Below, one piece after another: positions 25,463-35,800 of a stretch of 64,000 nucleotides of DNA (position 1 is the first letter of the stretch; every line of letters begins with the position of its first letter). This stretch comes from Streptomyces tuirus (lineage in GTDB: Bacteria > Actinomycetota > Actinomycetes > Streptomycetales > Streptomycetaceae): the NCBI RefSeq assembly GCF_014701095.1, contig NZ_AP023439.1, positions 6,684,001 to 6,748,000 on the forward strand, written 5' to 3'. A program made the translations under genes and the position numbers. Under the pieces are notes generated by a model. The model was not told the DNA's origin. It saw only the letters and a program-made list of their open reading frames with translations, and ran no database searches.

Positions 25463-28400
25463 TCAATCAGCCCTCGGGCGGACGCCGTCGTGCTCTCGCA
25501 GCATGGCCTCGCCCTGCTCCACCGTGAGCGGACGCGCGAACAGGAAGCCCTGGCCGTACCGGCATCCGATGAGCGCCAGCAGTTCCCGCTGCGGCTGCTG
25601 CTCGATGCCCTCGGCGATCACCTGGAGGCCGAGCGTGTCGGCCAGATGCACAATGCCCTCGACCAGCGCGACCTGCTGGGGGTCCTCCGGGAGGCCGTCC
25701 ACGAACGACTTGTCGATCTTCAGCACGTCGATGGGGAAGTCCCGCAGGTAGCGCAGCGAGGAGTATCCGGTGCCGAAGTCGTCGACCGCGATGCGCACCC
25801 CCCGGTCCTTGAGGGCCTGGATCTGAGCGTCGATCCGCTGGGTCCGCTGCATGAGCACCGACTCGGTGAGTTCCAGTTGCAGCGTGCCCGCGGCGAGGCC
25901 CGTCGTGTCCAGAGCGGTGCACACCTCGTCGAGGAAGCCCGTGTCCCGCCACTGGCGGGCCGACACGTTGACGCTGAGACAGGGCGGAGCGCGCCAGGGC
26001 GTGCGGCGCTGGAGCCGGGCCATGTCGGCCGTGGCCTTGCGCAGCACCCACGCTCCCAGTGTCGAGATGTGGCCGGTCTCCTCGGCGAGCGGGATGAACT
26101 GGCCCGGCGGAACCGGATCGGTCCCGAGGTCCGGCCAGCGGGCCAGCGCCTCGAAGCCCACGATGTCGCCGCTGTCGATACCCACCACCGGCTGGTAGAG
26201 CAGGCCGAACTCCTCCTTGTCGACGACCTGGTCCAGCCGTACGCGCAGGTCATGGCGTTCCACCACCCGGATCCGCTGCTGGGGCCTGAAGCGGCGCCAG
26301 GTGCGCTTGCCGGACGCCTTGGCCGCGTAGAGGGCCAGGTCGGCGAGGGCCAGCAGTTCCCCGGCGTCGGTGCTGTCCCGGGCCGTGGCCACCCCCACGC
26401 TGGCCGACACGCTCACCGACTCCACGGCGAGGTGGAAGGGCCGGCTGAGGGTGCGGACCACGTGCGCGGCGAGCACCTCGGCGTCGATCGGCTGCTCCGC
26501 GTCCTCCACCAGTACGGCGAACTCGTCTCCGCCGAGCCGGGCTGCGGTGTCGGTGCGCCGCAGGGTCCCGGACAGGCGCTCGGCGACCGCGCACAGCAGC
26601 CGGTCGCCGACCGGGTGGCCGAGCGTGTCGTTGACGATCTTGAAGTCGTCCAGGTCGATGAAGAGCAGACAGGTGGTCGTGGACTCCCGGTGGCCCCTGC
26701 GCAGCGCACGCTCGGTCCGCTCCAGCAGCAGGGCGCGGTTGGGCAGGCCGGTCAGGGCGTCGTGGAAGGCTCGCTGGGTGAGCTCGTGCTCCAGCTGCCG
26801 CTGCTCGGTGACGTCCCGCAGCGTGACGACCAGACCGCCCACCGTCGGGTCCTGCCGCAGGTCGCGGCAGCGCACCTCCACCTCGATGCGGGCGCTCCCG
26901 CGGCTGACCCGCCAGTGGTCGTGCGCCTCCTGCCGCCCGTCGCCGCGCAGGGTGTCCAGCGTGCTGGCGACCCGGTCCCGGTCGCGGGCATCGACCAGCC
27001 GGGGCAGCGGAGTCCCAGTGAGGTCGGCGCCGCCGAACACGGTCCGGGCGGACGGGCTGGCGTAGCGGACGCTGGTGTCGTCGTCGACGATGAGGATGAC
27101 GTCCGAGGCGTTGTGCACCAGAGTCCGGAAGTACGCCTCGCTCTCCTGCCGGATGACCTCCCGCCGCAGCGCGATGCGTTCCGTGGCCAGCCCCGCGTGC
27201 GAGGCGAGCAACTCCAGGGAGCCGCGCATCTCCGTGAGCTGACGCTCGGAACCGGCCGCCAGCAGCGCGCCCGGCAGCTCGCCCCCGGCCGGGCGGGCGG
27301 GCTGGACCATGGGGCAGAGCAGCGCGGTCGGCAGGTCGCCGAGCTGGGCGGCGAGTTCGGGCCCGAGCGCAGCGACCGGAACCAGGACGGTGCGGCGACC
27401 GGCCACTTCGGCGGGTCCGTCCCCCGTGCCGCCGGCCCAGCCCGGGCAGCGCGCCAGGCGCGCGTACAGGTCCTGTGCCTCCTCGGCCGGCAGCACCAGA
27501 GTCGCGTGACGGCCCTGGGGTCCGAACAGTTCGGTCACCGCCTCGTCGCAGGCACGCTCTATCTCCGCCGGCCAGAACGCGCCCACCAGGGACGCGGCCG
27601 CGGCGCGCAGCGCCAGTTCCCTGGTCATGGCCCGGCGGTGCGCGACGACCATCTGGGTGAGCCGGAGGATCACCAGCAGGAACAGCGCCCCCGAGAACGC
27701 GGCCAGTACGGTCGCGTCGAAGGCCAGGCCCAGGCTCTCCTCGTGGACGAGGATCGCGGGCGGAATCAGCGTCGCGACGGCGAGCGGCACCAGTCGGCGC
27801 CGGGGCGGCACCAGGGACTGGGGCGGCGGGTCCGGGGCGACGAGCCGGGCCATCGAGGGATGCAGCGCGGCCAGACCCCAGGCGGTGCAGAACACGATGC
27901 CGCCGGAGGCGAGGAGTGTGCCCGTCTGCCAGGTGCCGTCGAGCCGGAGGACGCTGTGGGCGATGTCGAAGCCGAGCAGGGTGAGCGAGCCCAGGACGAG
28001 CAGCTGGGCGGCCCGGTTCCTGCCGGGGGAGGGGCAGCGCGCGAGCAGCCGGACCAGCAGGGCCAGCACCAGGACGTCCCCGAGCGGGCAGGCGACGCTG
28101 ATCGCCCGCTGCTGCCAGGTCAGCCCCTCCTGCCGGGCGAGCGGTTGCACCAGGTAGACCCACACCGGCAGCACGAGCCCGCCGGTGATGACCAAGGCGT
28201 CGAGCAGTCCCGGCAGGTCACGGCCCGTCCAGCGGTAGCGCAGCAGACCCGACAGGCCCAGCGCGAGCAGCGGGTAGACAGCGAGGTACAAGGCGTCCGC
28301 CGGGGACGGGAACGGGGCCGGCCCGGAGAAGTACGCCTCCTGGGCCAGGGAGAAGGTGCCGCCCGCGGTGAAGACCAGCAGCCCGGCGGCGAGCAGCAGC

Positions 28401-28600
28401 CACGGCCGGGCACGAGGGGGGCGGTGGATGCGGGTTCCGGCCAGGACGGCCGCGACCCCCGCCAGCCCGATGAGGGCCCACGACGGCGTACGAAGGACCG
28501 GGACGGCCACGTAAGTCACGGTGAGGAGCGCCACCAGCGAGACGTGAAAGGCCGCCGGTCGCCGGCCCGGTACGCCTCGGCCGGTCGGCGGGGGACGCAT
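25463..28600 (-). CDS. Membrane PAS-GGDEF-EAL cyclic-di-GMP enzyme
   Basis: 1045 residues. About ten hydrophobic segments cover roughly residues 15-330. A PAS domain follows at about 487-612, GGDEF at 613-770 with the intact motif at 690-694 and an RxxD inhibition site (RRTD) five residues before it, and EAL at 778-1030 with GFEAL (E817), LELTES and DDFGTGYSSL metal ligands. Both active sites look complete, so the protein could make and degrade cyclic-di-GMP. The layout resembles RmdB-like streptomycete proteins. The start lies 6 bp after galE, so the two are translated from one message, and motif C lies upstream. Confidence 0.9.
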   Translation of the reverse strand: MRPPPTGRGVPGRRPAAFHVSLVALLTVTYVAVPVLRTPSWALIGLAGVAAVLAGTRIHRPPRARPWLLLAAGLLVFTAGGTFSLAQEAYFSGPAPFPSPADALYLAVYPLLALGLSGLLRYRWTGRDLPGLLDALVITGGLVLPVWVYLVQPLARQEGLTWQQRAISVACPLGDVLVLALLVRLLARCPSPGRNRAAQLLVLGSLTLLGFDIAHSVLRLDGTWQTGTLLASGGIVFCTAWGLAALHPSMARLVAPDPPPQSLVPPRRRLVPLAVATLIPPAILVHEESLGLAFDATVLAAFSGALFLLVILRLTQMVVAHRRAMTRELALRAAAASLVGAFWPAEIERACDEAVTELFGPQGRHATLVLPAEEAQDLYARLARCPGWAGGTGDGPAEVAGRRTVLVPVAALGPELAAQLGDLPTALLCPMVQPARPAGGELPGALLAAGSERQLTEMRGSLELLASHAGLATERIALRREVIRQESEAYFRTLVHNASDVILIVDDDTSVRYASPSARTVFGGADLTGTPLPRLVDARDRDRVASTLDTLRGDGRQEAHDHWRVSRGSARIEVEVRCRDLRQDPTVGGLVVTLRDVTEQRQLEHELTQRAFHDALTGLPNRALLLERTERALRRGHRESTTTCLLFIDLDDFKIVNDTLGHPVGDRLLCAVAERLSGTLRRTDTAARLGGDEFAVLVEDAEQPIDAEVLAAHVVRTLSRPFHLAVESVSVSASVGVATARDSTDAGELLALADLALYAAKASGKRTWRRFRPQQRIRVVERHDLRVRLDQVVDKEEFGLLYQPVVGIDSGDIVGFEALARWPDLGTDPVPPGQFIPLAEETGHISTLGAWVLRKATADMARLQRRTPWRAPPCLSVNVSARQWRDTGFLDEVCTALDTTGLAAGTLQLELTESVLMQRTQRIDAQIQALKDRGVRIAVDDFGTGYSSLRYLRDFPIDVLKIDKSFVDGLPEDPQQVALVEGIVHLADTLGLQVIAEGIEQQPQRELLALIGCRYGQGFLFARPLTVEQGEAMLREHDGVRPRAD

Positions 28601-28606
28601 GGCGGC

Positions 28607-29707
28607 CTACTCCTTCGCCCCGGGCCGCCGCGCGGTCTCCACGTACCCCTGCGGATTGAGCCGCTGAAAACGCCAGGCGTCCCGGCACACGTCGGCGAGA
28701 CCCCTGGTGGGGCGCCAGCCCCAGGCGCGCTCCACGGCCGTCGCGTCGGCGACCAGCTCGGCGACGTCCCCGCGGCGGCGGGGCCCCACGTCGTACGGTA
28801 TGGGCTTGCCGCAGGCCCGGGAGAACGTGTCGATGACGTCGAGGACCGAACTGCCCGCGCCCGCGCCCAGGTTGTACACCTTCATGCCCGGCGCGTCGGC
28901 CAGGTGGTCCAGTGCGACGCGGTGTGCCTCGACGGCGTCCATGACGTGCAGGTAGTCACGGATCCCGGTGCCGTCGCGGGTCGGGTAGTCGTCGCCGTGG
29001 ACGGGGAGCTTCTCGCGCCGGCCCACCGCCACCTGCGCCAGGTACGGCAGCAGGTTCTGGGGCGTGTGGCGCGGGTCCTCGCCGAGGAGCCCGCTCGGGT
29101 GGGCCCCGGCCGGAACGGGGTAGCGCAGGCACAGCACGGTGAACTCGGGGTGGCGGCGGCACACGTCCGCGAGGATCTGCTCGCAGATCCACTTCGAGGA
29201 CGCGTAGGGCGTCCCCGGCCGGATGGGCGTGGCCTCGTCGAGCGGCCCGCTGCCGGCGTCGCCGTAGACCCAGCAGGAGGAGGGGTAGACCAGCCGGTGC
29301 ACCTCGTGTTCCTGCATGGTCCGCAGCAGGGCGGTGGTCCCGCCGACGTTGGTGTCGTAGTACGCGACGGGCATCCGTGTCGACAGGCCCCCCGCCTTGT
29401 GCGCGGCGAAGTGCACAACGGCGTCCACGGAGTGTCGGTCGAAGACGGCCGAGAGGGCGTGCCGATCACGGATGTCCAGCTCGTACACGGCGCCGACGAA
29501 GCGGCCGGCGATCCGTTCCACCCGGGCGAACACCTGGGGTGTGCTGTTGGAGTAGTCGTCGACCACGATCACCTCGTAGCCGTGGTCCAGCAGTTCCACG
29601 CAGGTGTGACTGCCGATGAAACCGGCCCCGCCGGTGACAAGGACGGTCGAGGGAGCCCATGAGGATCCGGCTCCTCGAGCGGTCGGCGACTGGTTCCTGC
29701 GGGCCAT
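28607..29707 (-). CDS. galE: UDP-glucose 4-epimerase-like enzyme
   Basis: 366 residues of the extended SDR type: TVLVTGGAGFIGSHTCVELL at 21-40, VDAVVHFAAHKAGG, then PSSCWVYG and PYASSKWICEQIL with catalytic Tyr-xxx-Lys and the Ser. GalE interconverts UDP-glucose and UDP-galactose. The usual RYFNPxGAHPSG segment reads RYPVPAGAHPSG, so the substrate-contacting Phe-Asn pair is Pro-Val, and KAVGES reads KAGGLS. Sugar specificity may differ from the E. coli enzyme. The ATG at 29707 fits a ~20-residue N-terminal extension. It is co-transcribed with the GGDEF-EAL gene. Confidence 0.82.
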   Translation of the reverse strand: MARRNQSPTARGAGSSWAPSTVLVTGGAGFIGSHTCVELLDHGYEVIVVDDYSNSTPQVFARVERIAGRFVGAVYELDIRDRHALSAVFDRHSVDAVVHFAAHKAGGLSTRMPVAYYDTNVGGTTALLRTMQEHEVHRLVYPSSCWVYGDAGSGPLDEATPIRPGTPYASSKWICEQILADVCRRHPEFTVLCLRYPVPAGAHPSGLLGEDPRHTPQNLLPYLAQVAVGRREKLPVHGDDYPTRDGTGIRDYLHVMDAVEAHRVALDHLADAPGMKVYNLGAGAGSSVLDVIDTFSRACGKPIPYDVGPRRRGDVAELVADATAVERAWGWRPTRGLADVCRDAWRFQRLNPQGYVETARRPGAKE

Positions 29708-29739
29708 GCCTGGACTCCCGCGTCGGGTGGGGTCGAGAA

Positions 29740-29764
29740 CCGTATGTTTACGGTGTATATGTAC
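29740..29764 (-). promoter_or_regulatory. Motif C, shared AT-rich element ahead of galE
   Basis: The plus strand has CCGTA-TGTT-TACGG, a perfect 5-bp inverted repeat with a 4-nt spacer, followed by TGTATATGTAC. It ends 33 bp upstream of the galE ATG. It is the clearest of three related copies (see motifs A and B). Confidence 0.55.
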
Positions 29765-29791
29765 GACTCTGCACCCGACCCCCGAGTCCGG

Positions 29792-30577
29792 TCAAGGCCG
29801 GACGAGCAACTGGAAGTCGAACGTGTAGAGCGACGCCCGGTAGATGTGCGTTCCGTACTCGACCGGGCGCCCGGTGTCGTCGTACGCCGTCCGCTGCATC
29901 GTCAGCAGCGCCGCCCCCTCCGGCTCGTCCAGGCGGGCCGCCTCCCGCGCGGTGGCCGCGCGGGCGCCGATCGTCTGGCGGGCGCTGTGCAGGGTGATGC
30001 CCGCCGAGCGCATCATGCGGTACAGGCCGGTCGACTCCAGGCGGGCGCCGTCCAGGGCCGGCAGGGACACCGGCAGGTGGTTGCGGAGCAGGGCCACCGG
30101 CCGGCCGTGGGTGCGGCGCAGCCGGTCCAGGAGCCTCACCTCGTCGCCCTCCGGCACGCCGAGGGCGGCGGCCACCTCGCAGGAGGCCGGGACGACCTCG
30201 TTGCGCACGACTTCCGTGGCCGGCGCCTGCCCCGCCGTCTCCAGGTCGTCGTAGAGGCTGCTCAGTTCCAGCGGGCGCCTGACCTGGCTGTGCACCACCT
30301 GCGTGCCCACCCCGCGCCGCCGGACCAGCAGCCCCTTGTCGACGAGGGACTGGATGGCCTGGCGGACGGTGGGGCGGGACAGGCCGAGGCGCACGGACAG
30401 GCCGACCTCGTTGCCCAGGAGGTTCCCCGGGGCGAGCACCCCGTGCTCGATCGCCGCCTCCAGCTGCTGCGCGAGCTGGTGGTAGAGCGGCACGGGACTG
30501 CCCCGGTCCAGGTCGAAGTACAGCGAGCCGAGCGCGGCGACGGCCGTGGCCCGGGCCCGGCCACCTGTCTTCCCCAT
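29792..30577 (-). CDS. GntR/HutC-family regulator of the inositol operon
   Basis: 261 residues. An N-terminal winged helix (VPLYHQLAQQLEAAIEHGVLAPGNLLGNEVGLSVRLGLSRPTVRQAIQSLVDKGLLVRRRGVGTQV, residues 28-93) precedes a UTRA ligand domain ending DDTGRPVEYGTHIYRA. HutC-type regulators bind sugar-like or carboxylate ligands. It follows mmsA by 22 bp and is the last gene of the iolC-to-gntR operon. It is therefore the likely pathway-specific repressor of the divergent iol promoters near 36.9 kb, though binding was not shown. Confidence 0.87.
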   Translation of the reverse strand: MGKTGGRARATAVAALGSLYFDLDRGSPVPLYHQLAQQLEAAIEHGVLAPGNLLGNEVGLSVRLGLSRPTVRQAIQSLVDKGLLVRRRGVGTQVVHSQVRRPLELSSLYDDLETAGQAPATEVVRNEVVPASCEVAAALGVPEGDEVRLLDRLRRTHGRPVALLRNHLPVSLPALDGARLESTGLYRMMRSAGITLHSARQTIGARAATAREAARLDEPEGAALLTMQRTAYDDTGRPVEYGTHIYRASLYTFDFQLLVRP

Positions 30578-30599
30578 GGGCCAACCCCCTTTACGAGTG

Positions 30600-32093
<1,494 letters not shown>

Positions 32094-32133
32094 GGTGCGC
32101 AAGGGCCTTTCACGGAGCTTCGGTTCAGGGGGT

Positions 32134-34005
32134 TCAGAGGTGGCGGCGGCGGTCCGCGACCTGGCGGTCGTAGCGCTCGCGGGCCTCGACGGCCGCCTCG
32201 CGGGAGGCGGTCTCCGCCACCGGCACGTCCCACCAGGCCTCGGCCGGGGGAGCGGTCGGGGCCGGGTCGGTCTCGACGTACACGCACGTCGGGCGGTCGG
32301 AGGCGCGGGCCGCGGCCAGCGCCTCGCGCAGTTCGCCCACCGTCTTGGCGCGCAGCACGTCCATGCCGAGGCTGGCCGCGTTGGCGGCGAGGTCGACGGG
32401 CAGCGGGGCGCCGGTGAAGGTGCCGTCGGCGGCCCGGAAGCGGTAGGCGGTGCCGAACCGCTCGCCGCCGGTCTCCTCCGACAGGCCGCCGATGGAGGCG
32501 TAGCCGTGGTTCTGGATCAGGACCATGTTCAGGGGCAGGCCCTCCTGGACGGCAGTCACGATCTCCGTCGGCATCATGAGATAGGTGCCGTCGCCGACCA
32601 GCGCCCACACCGGCGTGCCCGGGGCGGCCTGCTGGACGCCGATGGCGGCCGGGATCTCGTAGCCCATGCAGGAGTAGCCGTACTCCAGGTGGTACTGGCG
32701 CGGGCTGCGGGAGCGCCAGAGCTTGTGCAGGTCGCCGGGGAGCGAACCGGCCGCGTTGATCACCACGTCGTCGTCGCCGACGGCCGCGTCCAGCGCGCCG
32801 AGCACCTGCGTCTGCGTCGGGACCGCGCTGTCGTCGCCGGCCCGGTAGGCGGCCTCGACGACCTCGTCCCAGCGCTCCTTGCCGGCGCGGTACTCGGCCT
32901 CGTAGGCCTCCGGCACGCGGTACCCGGCCAGTCCCCCGGCCAGCTTCTCCAGGCCCGACCGGGCGTCGCACACCAGCGTCCGCGCGGCCAGCTTGTGGGC
33001 GTCGAAGGCGGTGATGTTGAGGTTGAGGAACCGCACGTCCGGGTTCCGGAAGAGCGTGCCGGAGGCGGTGGTGAAGTCGGTGTAGCGGGTGCCGACGCCG
33101 ATCACCAGGTCGGCGGTGCGGGCGAGGTCGTCACTGACCGCGGTGCCAGTGTGCCCGATGCCGCCGAGGTCGGCGGGGTGGTCGTGGCGGAGCGAGCCCT
33201 TGCCGGCCTGGGTGGAGGCGACCGGGACGCCGGTGGCCTCCACGAACGCCTTCAGCGCCTGCTCGGCCTCGCTGTGGTGCACGCCGCCGCCGGCCACGAT
33301 CAGCGGCCGCCGCGCCGACCGGATCGCCTCCACGGCGGCGTTCAGCTCGACCGGGTCCGGCGCGGGACGCCGTACGTACCAGACCCGCTCGGCGAAGAAC
33401 TCCTCCGGCCAGTCGTACGCCTCCGCCTGCACGTCCTGGGGCAGGGCGAGGGTGACGGCGCCGGTCTCCGCCGGGTCGGCCAGCACCCGCATCGCCTGGA
33501 GCGCCGAGGGGATCAGCGCCTCCGGGCGGGTGATCCGGTCGAAGTACCTCGACACCGGGCGCAGGGTGTCGTTGACCGACACGTCGGCCTCGACCGGGTG
33601 CTCCAGCTGCTGGAGCAGCGGGTCGGGGGCGTGCGAGGCGAAGTAGTCGCCGGGCAGGAGCAGCACCGGCAGCCGGTTGATCGTCGCCAGGGCGGCGCCG
33701 GTGACCAGGTTGGTGGCGCCCGGGCCGATCGAGGTTGTCACCGCCTGCGCGGACAGGCGGTTGAGCTGGCGGGCGTAGCCGACGGCCGCGTGCACCATGG
33801 ACTGCTCGTTGCGGCCCTGGTGGTAGGGCATCACATCGGCGTACTCGACCAGCGCCTGGCCGACCCCGGCGACGTTGCCATGGCCGAAGATGCCCCAGGT
33901 CCCGGCGATCAGCCTGCGGCGCACGCCGTCGCGCTCGGTGTACTGGGCGGACAGGAACCGGACCAGCGCCTGGGCGGTCGTCAGTCTGCGGGTGGGGGCG
34001 CTCAT
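32134..34005 (-). CDS. iolD: 3D-(3,5/4)-trihydroxycyclohexane-1,2-dione hydrolase
   Basis: 623 residues. It has the thiamine-diphosphate enzyme plan: N-terminal TPP-binding half with GRNEQSMVHAAVGYARQ, central domain, and C-terminal TPP domain (GYSCMGYEIPAAIGVQQAAPGTPVWALVGDGTYLMMPTE, with the GDG motif). IolD cleaves the trione ring to 5-deoxy-glucuronate. The ATG at 34005 overlaps the iolB stop as ATGA. It sits between iolB and mmsA in the operon. Confidence 0.93.
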   Translation of the reverse strand: MSAPTRRLTTAQALVRFLSAQYTERDGVRRRLIAGTWGIFGHGNVAGVGQALVEYADVMPYHQGRNEQSMVHAAVGYARQLNRLSAQAVTTSIGPGATNLVTGAALATINRLPVLLLPGDYFASHAPDPLLQQLEHPVEADVSVNDTLRPVSRYFDRITRPEALIPSALQAMRVLADPAETGAVTLALPQDVQAEAYDWPEEFFAERVWYVRRPAPDPVELNAAVEAIRSARRPLIVAGGGVHHSEAEQALKAFVEATGVPVASTQAGKGSLRHDHPADLGGIGHTGTAVSDDLARTADLVIGVGTRYTDFTTASGTLFRNPDVRFLNLNITAFDAHKLAARTLVCDARSGLEKLAGGLAGYRVPEAYEAEYRAGKERWDEVVEAAYRAGDDSAVPTQTQVLGALDAAVGDDDVVINAAGSLPGDLHKLWRSRSPRQYHLEYGYSCMGYEIPAAIGVQQAAPGTPVWALVGDGTYLMMPTEIVTAVQEGLPLNMVLIQNHGYASIGGLSEETGGERFGTAYRFRAADGTFTGAPLPVDLAANAASLGMDVLRAKTVGELREALAAARASDRPTCVYVETDPAPTAPPAEAWWDVPVAETASREAAVEARERYDRQVADRRRHL

Positions 34006-34895
34006 ACGGAGGTCTCCGGGGCGGTGTAGAGGGGGAGGCGGGGGTCGACCGGCTGGTCCGGCCAGGTGTCGCGGACCCAGGCGTGGTCGGGGTGGTCGCA
34101 GATCAGCCAGGCGCGCTCGGCCTCCGGGCCCGCCATGACGTTGAGGTAGTACATGTGGTGGCCGGGCGTGGCCATCGAGGGTCCGTGCCAGCCGTCCGGG
34201 ATGAGGACGACGTCGCCGTCGCGCACCTCCGCCAGCACGTCGGTGTCCCGGCCCGGTCCTGACGGGGAGACGCGCTGGTAGCCGAGGCCGGGGATCCCGT
34301 CGTGGCCGGCGAACTCGAAGTAGTAGATCTCCTCCAGCACGGACTCCTCGCCGGGCCGGTGCTCGTCGTGCTTGTGCGGCGGGAACGACGACCAGTTGCC
34401 GCCGGGGGTGATCACCTCGACCGCGATGAGCTTGTCGCACTCGAATACCCCGGCCGCGCCGAAGTTGTTGACCTGCCGGGAGCAGTTCCCGGTGCCGCGC
34501 AGCTCCACGGGCACCTCGGACGCGGGGCCGTAGCGCGCGGGCAGCCGGCGGGTGCAGCGCGCGCCGGTCAGCGCGAACCGGCCGCCGCCGGCCGACGTCA
34601 CGGTCGCGCGGGCGTCGCGCGGCACGTACGCGAAGTCGCTGACGCCGCTGAACACGTCGGCGCGGCCCTGGAGTTCGAATGTCTCCTGGCCGAAGTCGTC
34701 CGCCGCTGCGACCGTGCAGCCGCCGCTCAGCGGGACGACGATCCACTCGCTGTCACCGGTGTCGAAGGAGTGCGCGCCACCGGGCGGCAGCTCCAGGACC
34801 CGCAGACTGGAGTGGCCCCAGCCGGCCTTCTCGGGCGTGACATCGACGGCGTAGGGGCCGCCGAGGGCCTTGCCGGCGGGAAGGTGGTACGTCAT
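34002..34895 (-). CDS. iolB: 5-deoxy-glucuronate isomerase
   Basis: 297 residues with two cupin-like beta domains; the second carries the metal ligands (SSFPPHKHDEHRPGEESVLEEIYYFEF ... HGPSMATPGHHMYYLNVM). IolB isomerises 5-deoxy-glucuronate to 2-deoxy-5-keto-gluconate, the substrate of IolC. It starts 13 bp after the Cgl0159-type gene and overlaps iolD by four bases. Confidence 0.93.
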   Translation of the reverse strand: MTYHLPAGKALGGPYAVDVTPEKAGWGHSSLRVLELPPGGAHSFDTGDSEWIVVPLSGGCTVAAADDFGQETFELQGRADVFSGVSDFAYVPRDARATVTSAGGGRFALTGARCTRRLPARYGPASEVPVELRGTGNCSRQVNNFGAAGVFECDKLIAVEVITPGGNWSSFPPHKHDEHRPGEESVLEEIYYFEFAGHDGIPGLGYQRVSPSGPGRDTDVLAEVRDGDVVLIPDGWHGPSMATPGHHMYYLNVMAGPEAERAWLICDHPDHAWVRDTWPDQPVDPRLPLYTAPETSV

Positions 34896-34908
34896 TGCAT
34901 CCTCCGGA

Positions 34909-35787
34909 TCACAGCAGACCGACGGCCGTGTCCACGGCCTCTTCCACGCTGCCCCCGGCCGGGTAGAGCAGCGACCGTCCGACGACCATGCCCTGGACGG
35001 TGGGCAGTCGCAGGGCCTTGCGCCAGCGTTCGTAGGCGCCCTCCTGGTCCTCGCCCACCTCGCCGCCGAGCAGCACGACCGGCAGGGTGGAGGTCTCCAG
35101 GACCTCGGCCATGTCGTCAGGGTCGTCGGTGACGGGCAGCTTCAGCCATGTGTACGCCGAGGTGCCGCCGAGCCCGGAGGCTATGGCGACGGACCGGGTG
35201 ACGGCCTCGGCGGACAGGTCGTTGCGGACCCTGCCGTCGACCCGCCGGGAGATGAACGGCTCGACGAACAGGGGCAGTCGCCGCTCCGCCATGGCGTCGA
35301 TCGCCCGCGCGGTGGACTCCAGCGTGGCCAGCGAGCCCGGGTCGTCGTAGTCGATGCGGACCAGGAGCTTGCCCGCGTCGAAGCGGAGCCGGTCGATGTC
35401 CTCGGCGCGGTGGCCGGTGAAGCGGTCGTCCATCTCGAAGGACGCCCCGGCCAGACCGCCGCGGTTCATGGAGCCCATGACGACCTTGTCGTCGAGGACG
35501 CCGAGGAGCAGGAGGTCCTCCAGGATGTCGGCGGTGGCGAGCACCCCGTCGACGCCGGGCCGCGACAGCGCGGTGCACAGCCGCTCCAGCAGGTCCGCGC
35601 GGTTGGCCATGGCCAGGCGCCGGTCACCGACCCCGAGGGCGCCGCGCGCCGGGTGGTCGGCGGCCACGATCATCAGCCGGCCGCTGTCGCCGATCAGCGG
35701 GCGGCGCACCCGGCGGGCGGCCGCTTCCGCGACCGCCTCGGGGCTGCGGGCTCTGACCGCGGTGAGGTCGGGGATGCCGATGTTCAA
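34909..35787 (-). CDS. Cgl0159-family (beta/alpha)8 aldolase-like protein
   Basis: 292 residues with a TTG start at 35787, preceded by GGAG six bases away. It is a TIM-barrel protein of the Cgl0159 family, whose genes occur within actinobacterial iol operons: AADHPARGALGVGDRRLAM, VLATADILEDLLLLGVLDDKVVMGSMNRGGLAG, LLVRIDYDDPGSLATLE, LPLFVEPF and VVLLGGEVGEDQEG. It sits between iolC and iolB. No iolJ gene is present in this operon, so it is the natural candidate for the 2-deoxy-5-keto-gluconate-6-phosphate aldolase step. This role is inferred from position. Confidence 0.82.
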   Translation of the reverse strand: MNIGIPDLTAVRARSPEAVAEAAARRVRRPLIGDSGRLMIVAADHPARGALGVGDRRLAMANRADLLERLCTALSRPGVDGVLATADILEDLLLLGVLDDKVVMGSMNRGGLAGASFEMDDRFTGHRAEDIDRLRFDAGKLLVRIDYDDPGSLATLESTARAIDAMAERRLPLFVEPFISRRVDGRVRNDLSAEAVTRSVAIASGLGGTSAYTWLKLPVTDDPDDMAEVLETSTLPVVLLGGEVGEDQEGAYERWRKALRLPTVQGMVVGRSLLYPAGGSVEEAVDTAVGLL

Positions 35788-35800
35788 GGAAGGCTCCGTT

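Noticed and set aside
25256..29662. A 1468-codon open frame on the plus strand
   Set aside because: It lies antisense to the GGDEF-EAL and galE genes, which have full domain sets. High GC makes long shadow frames common, and its translation is low-complexity.
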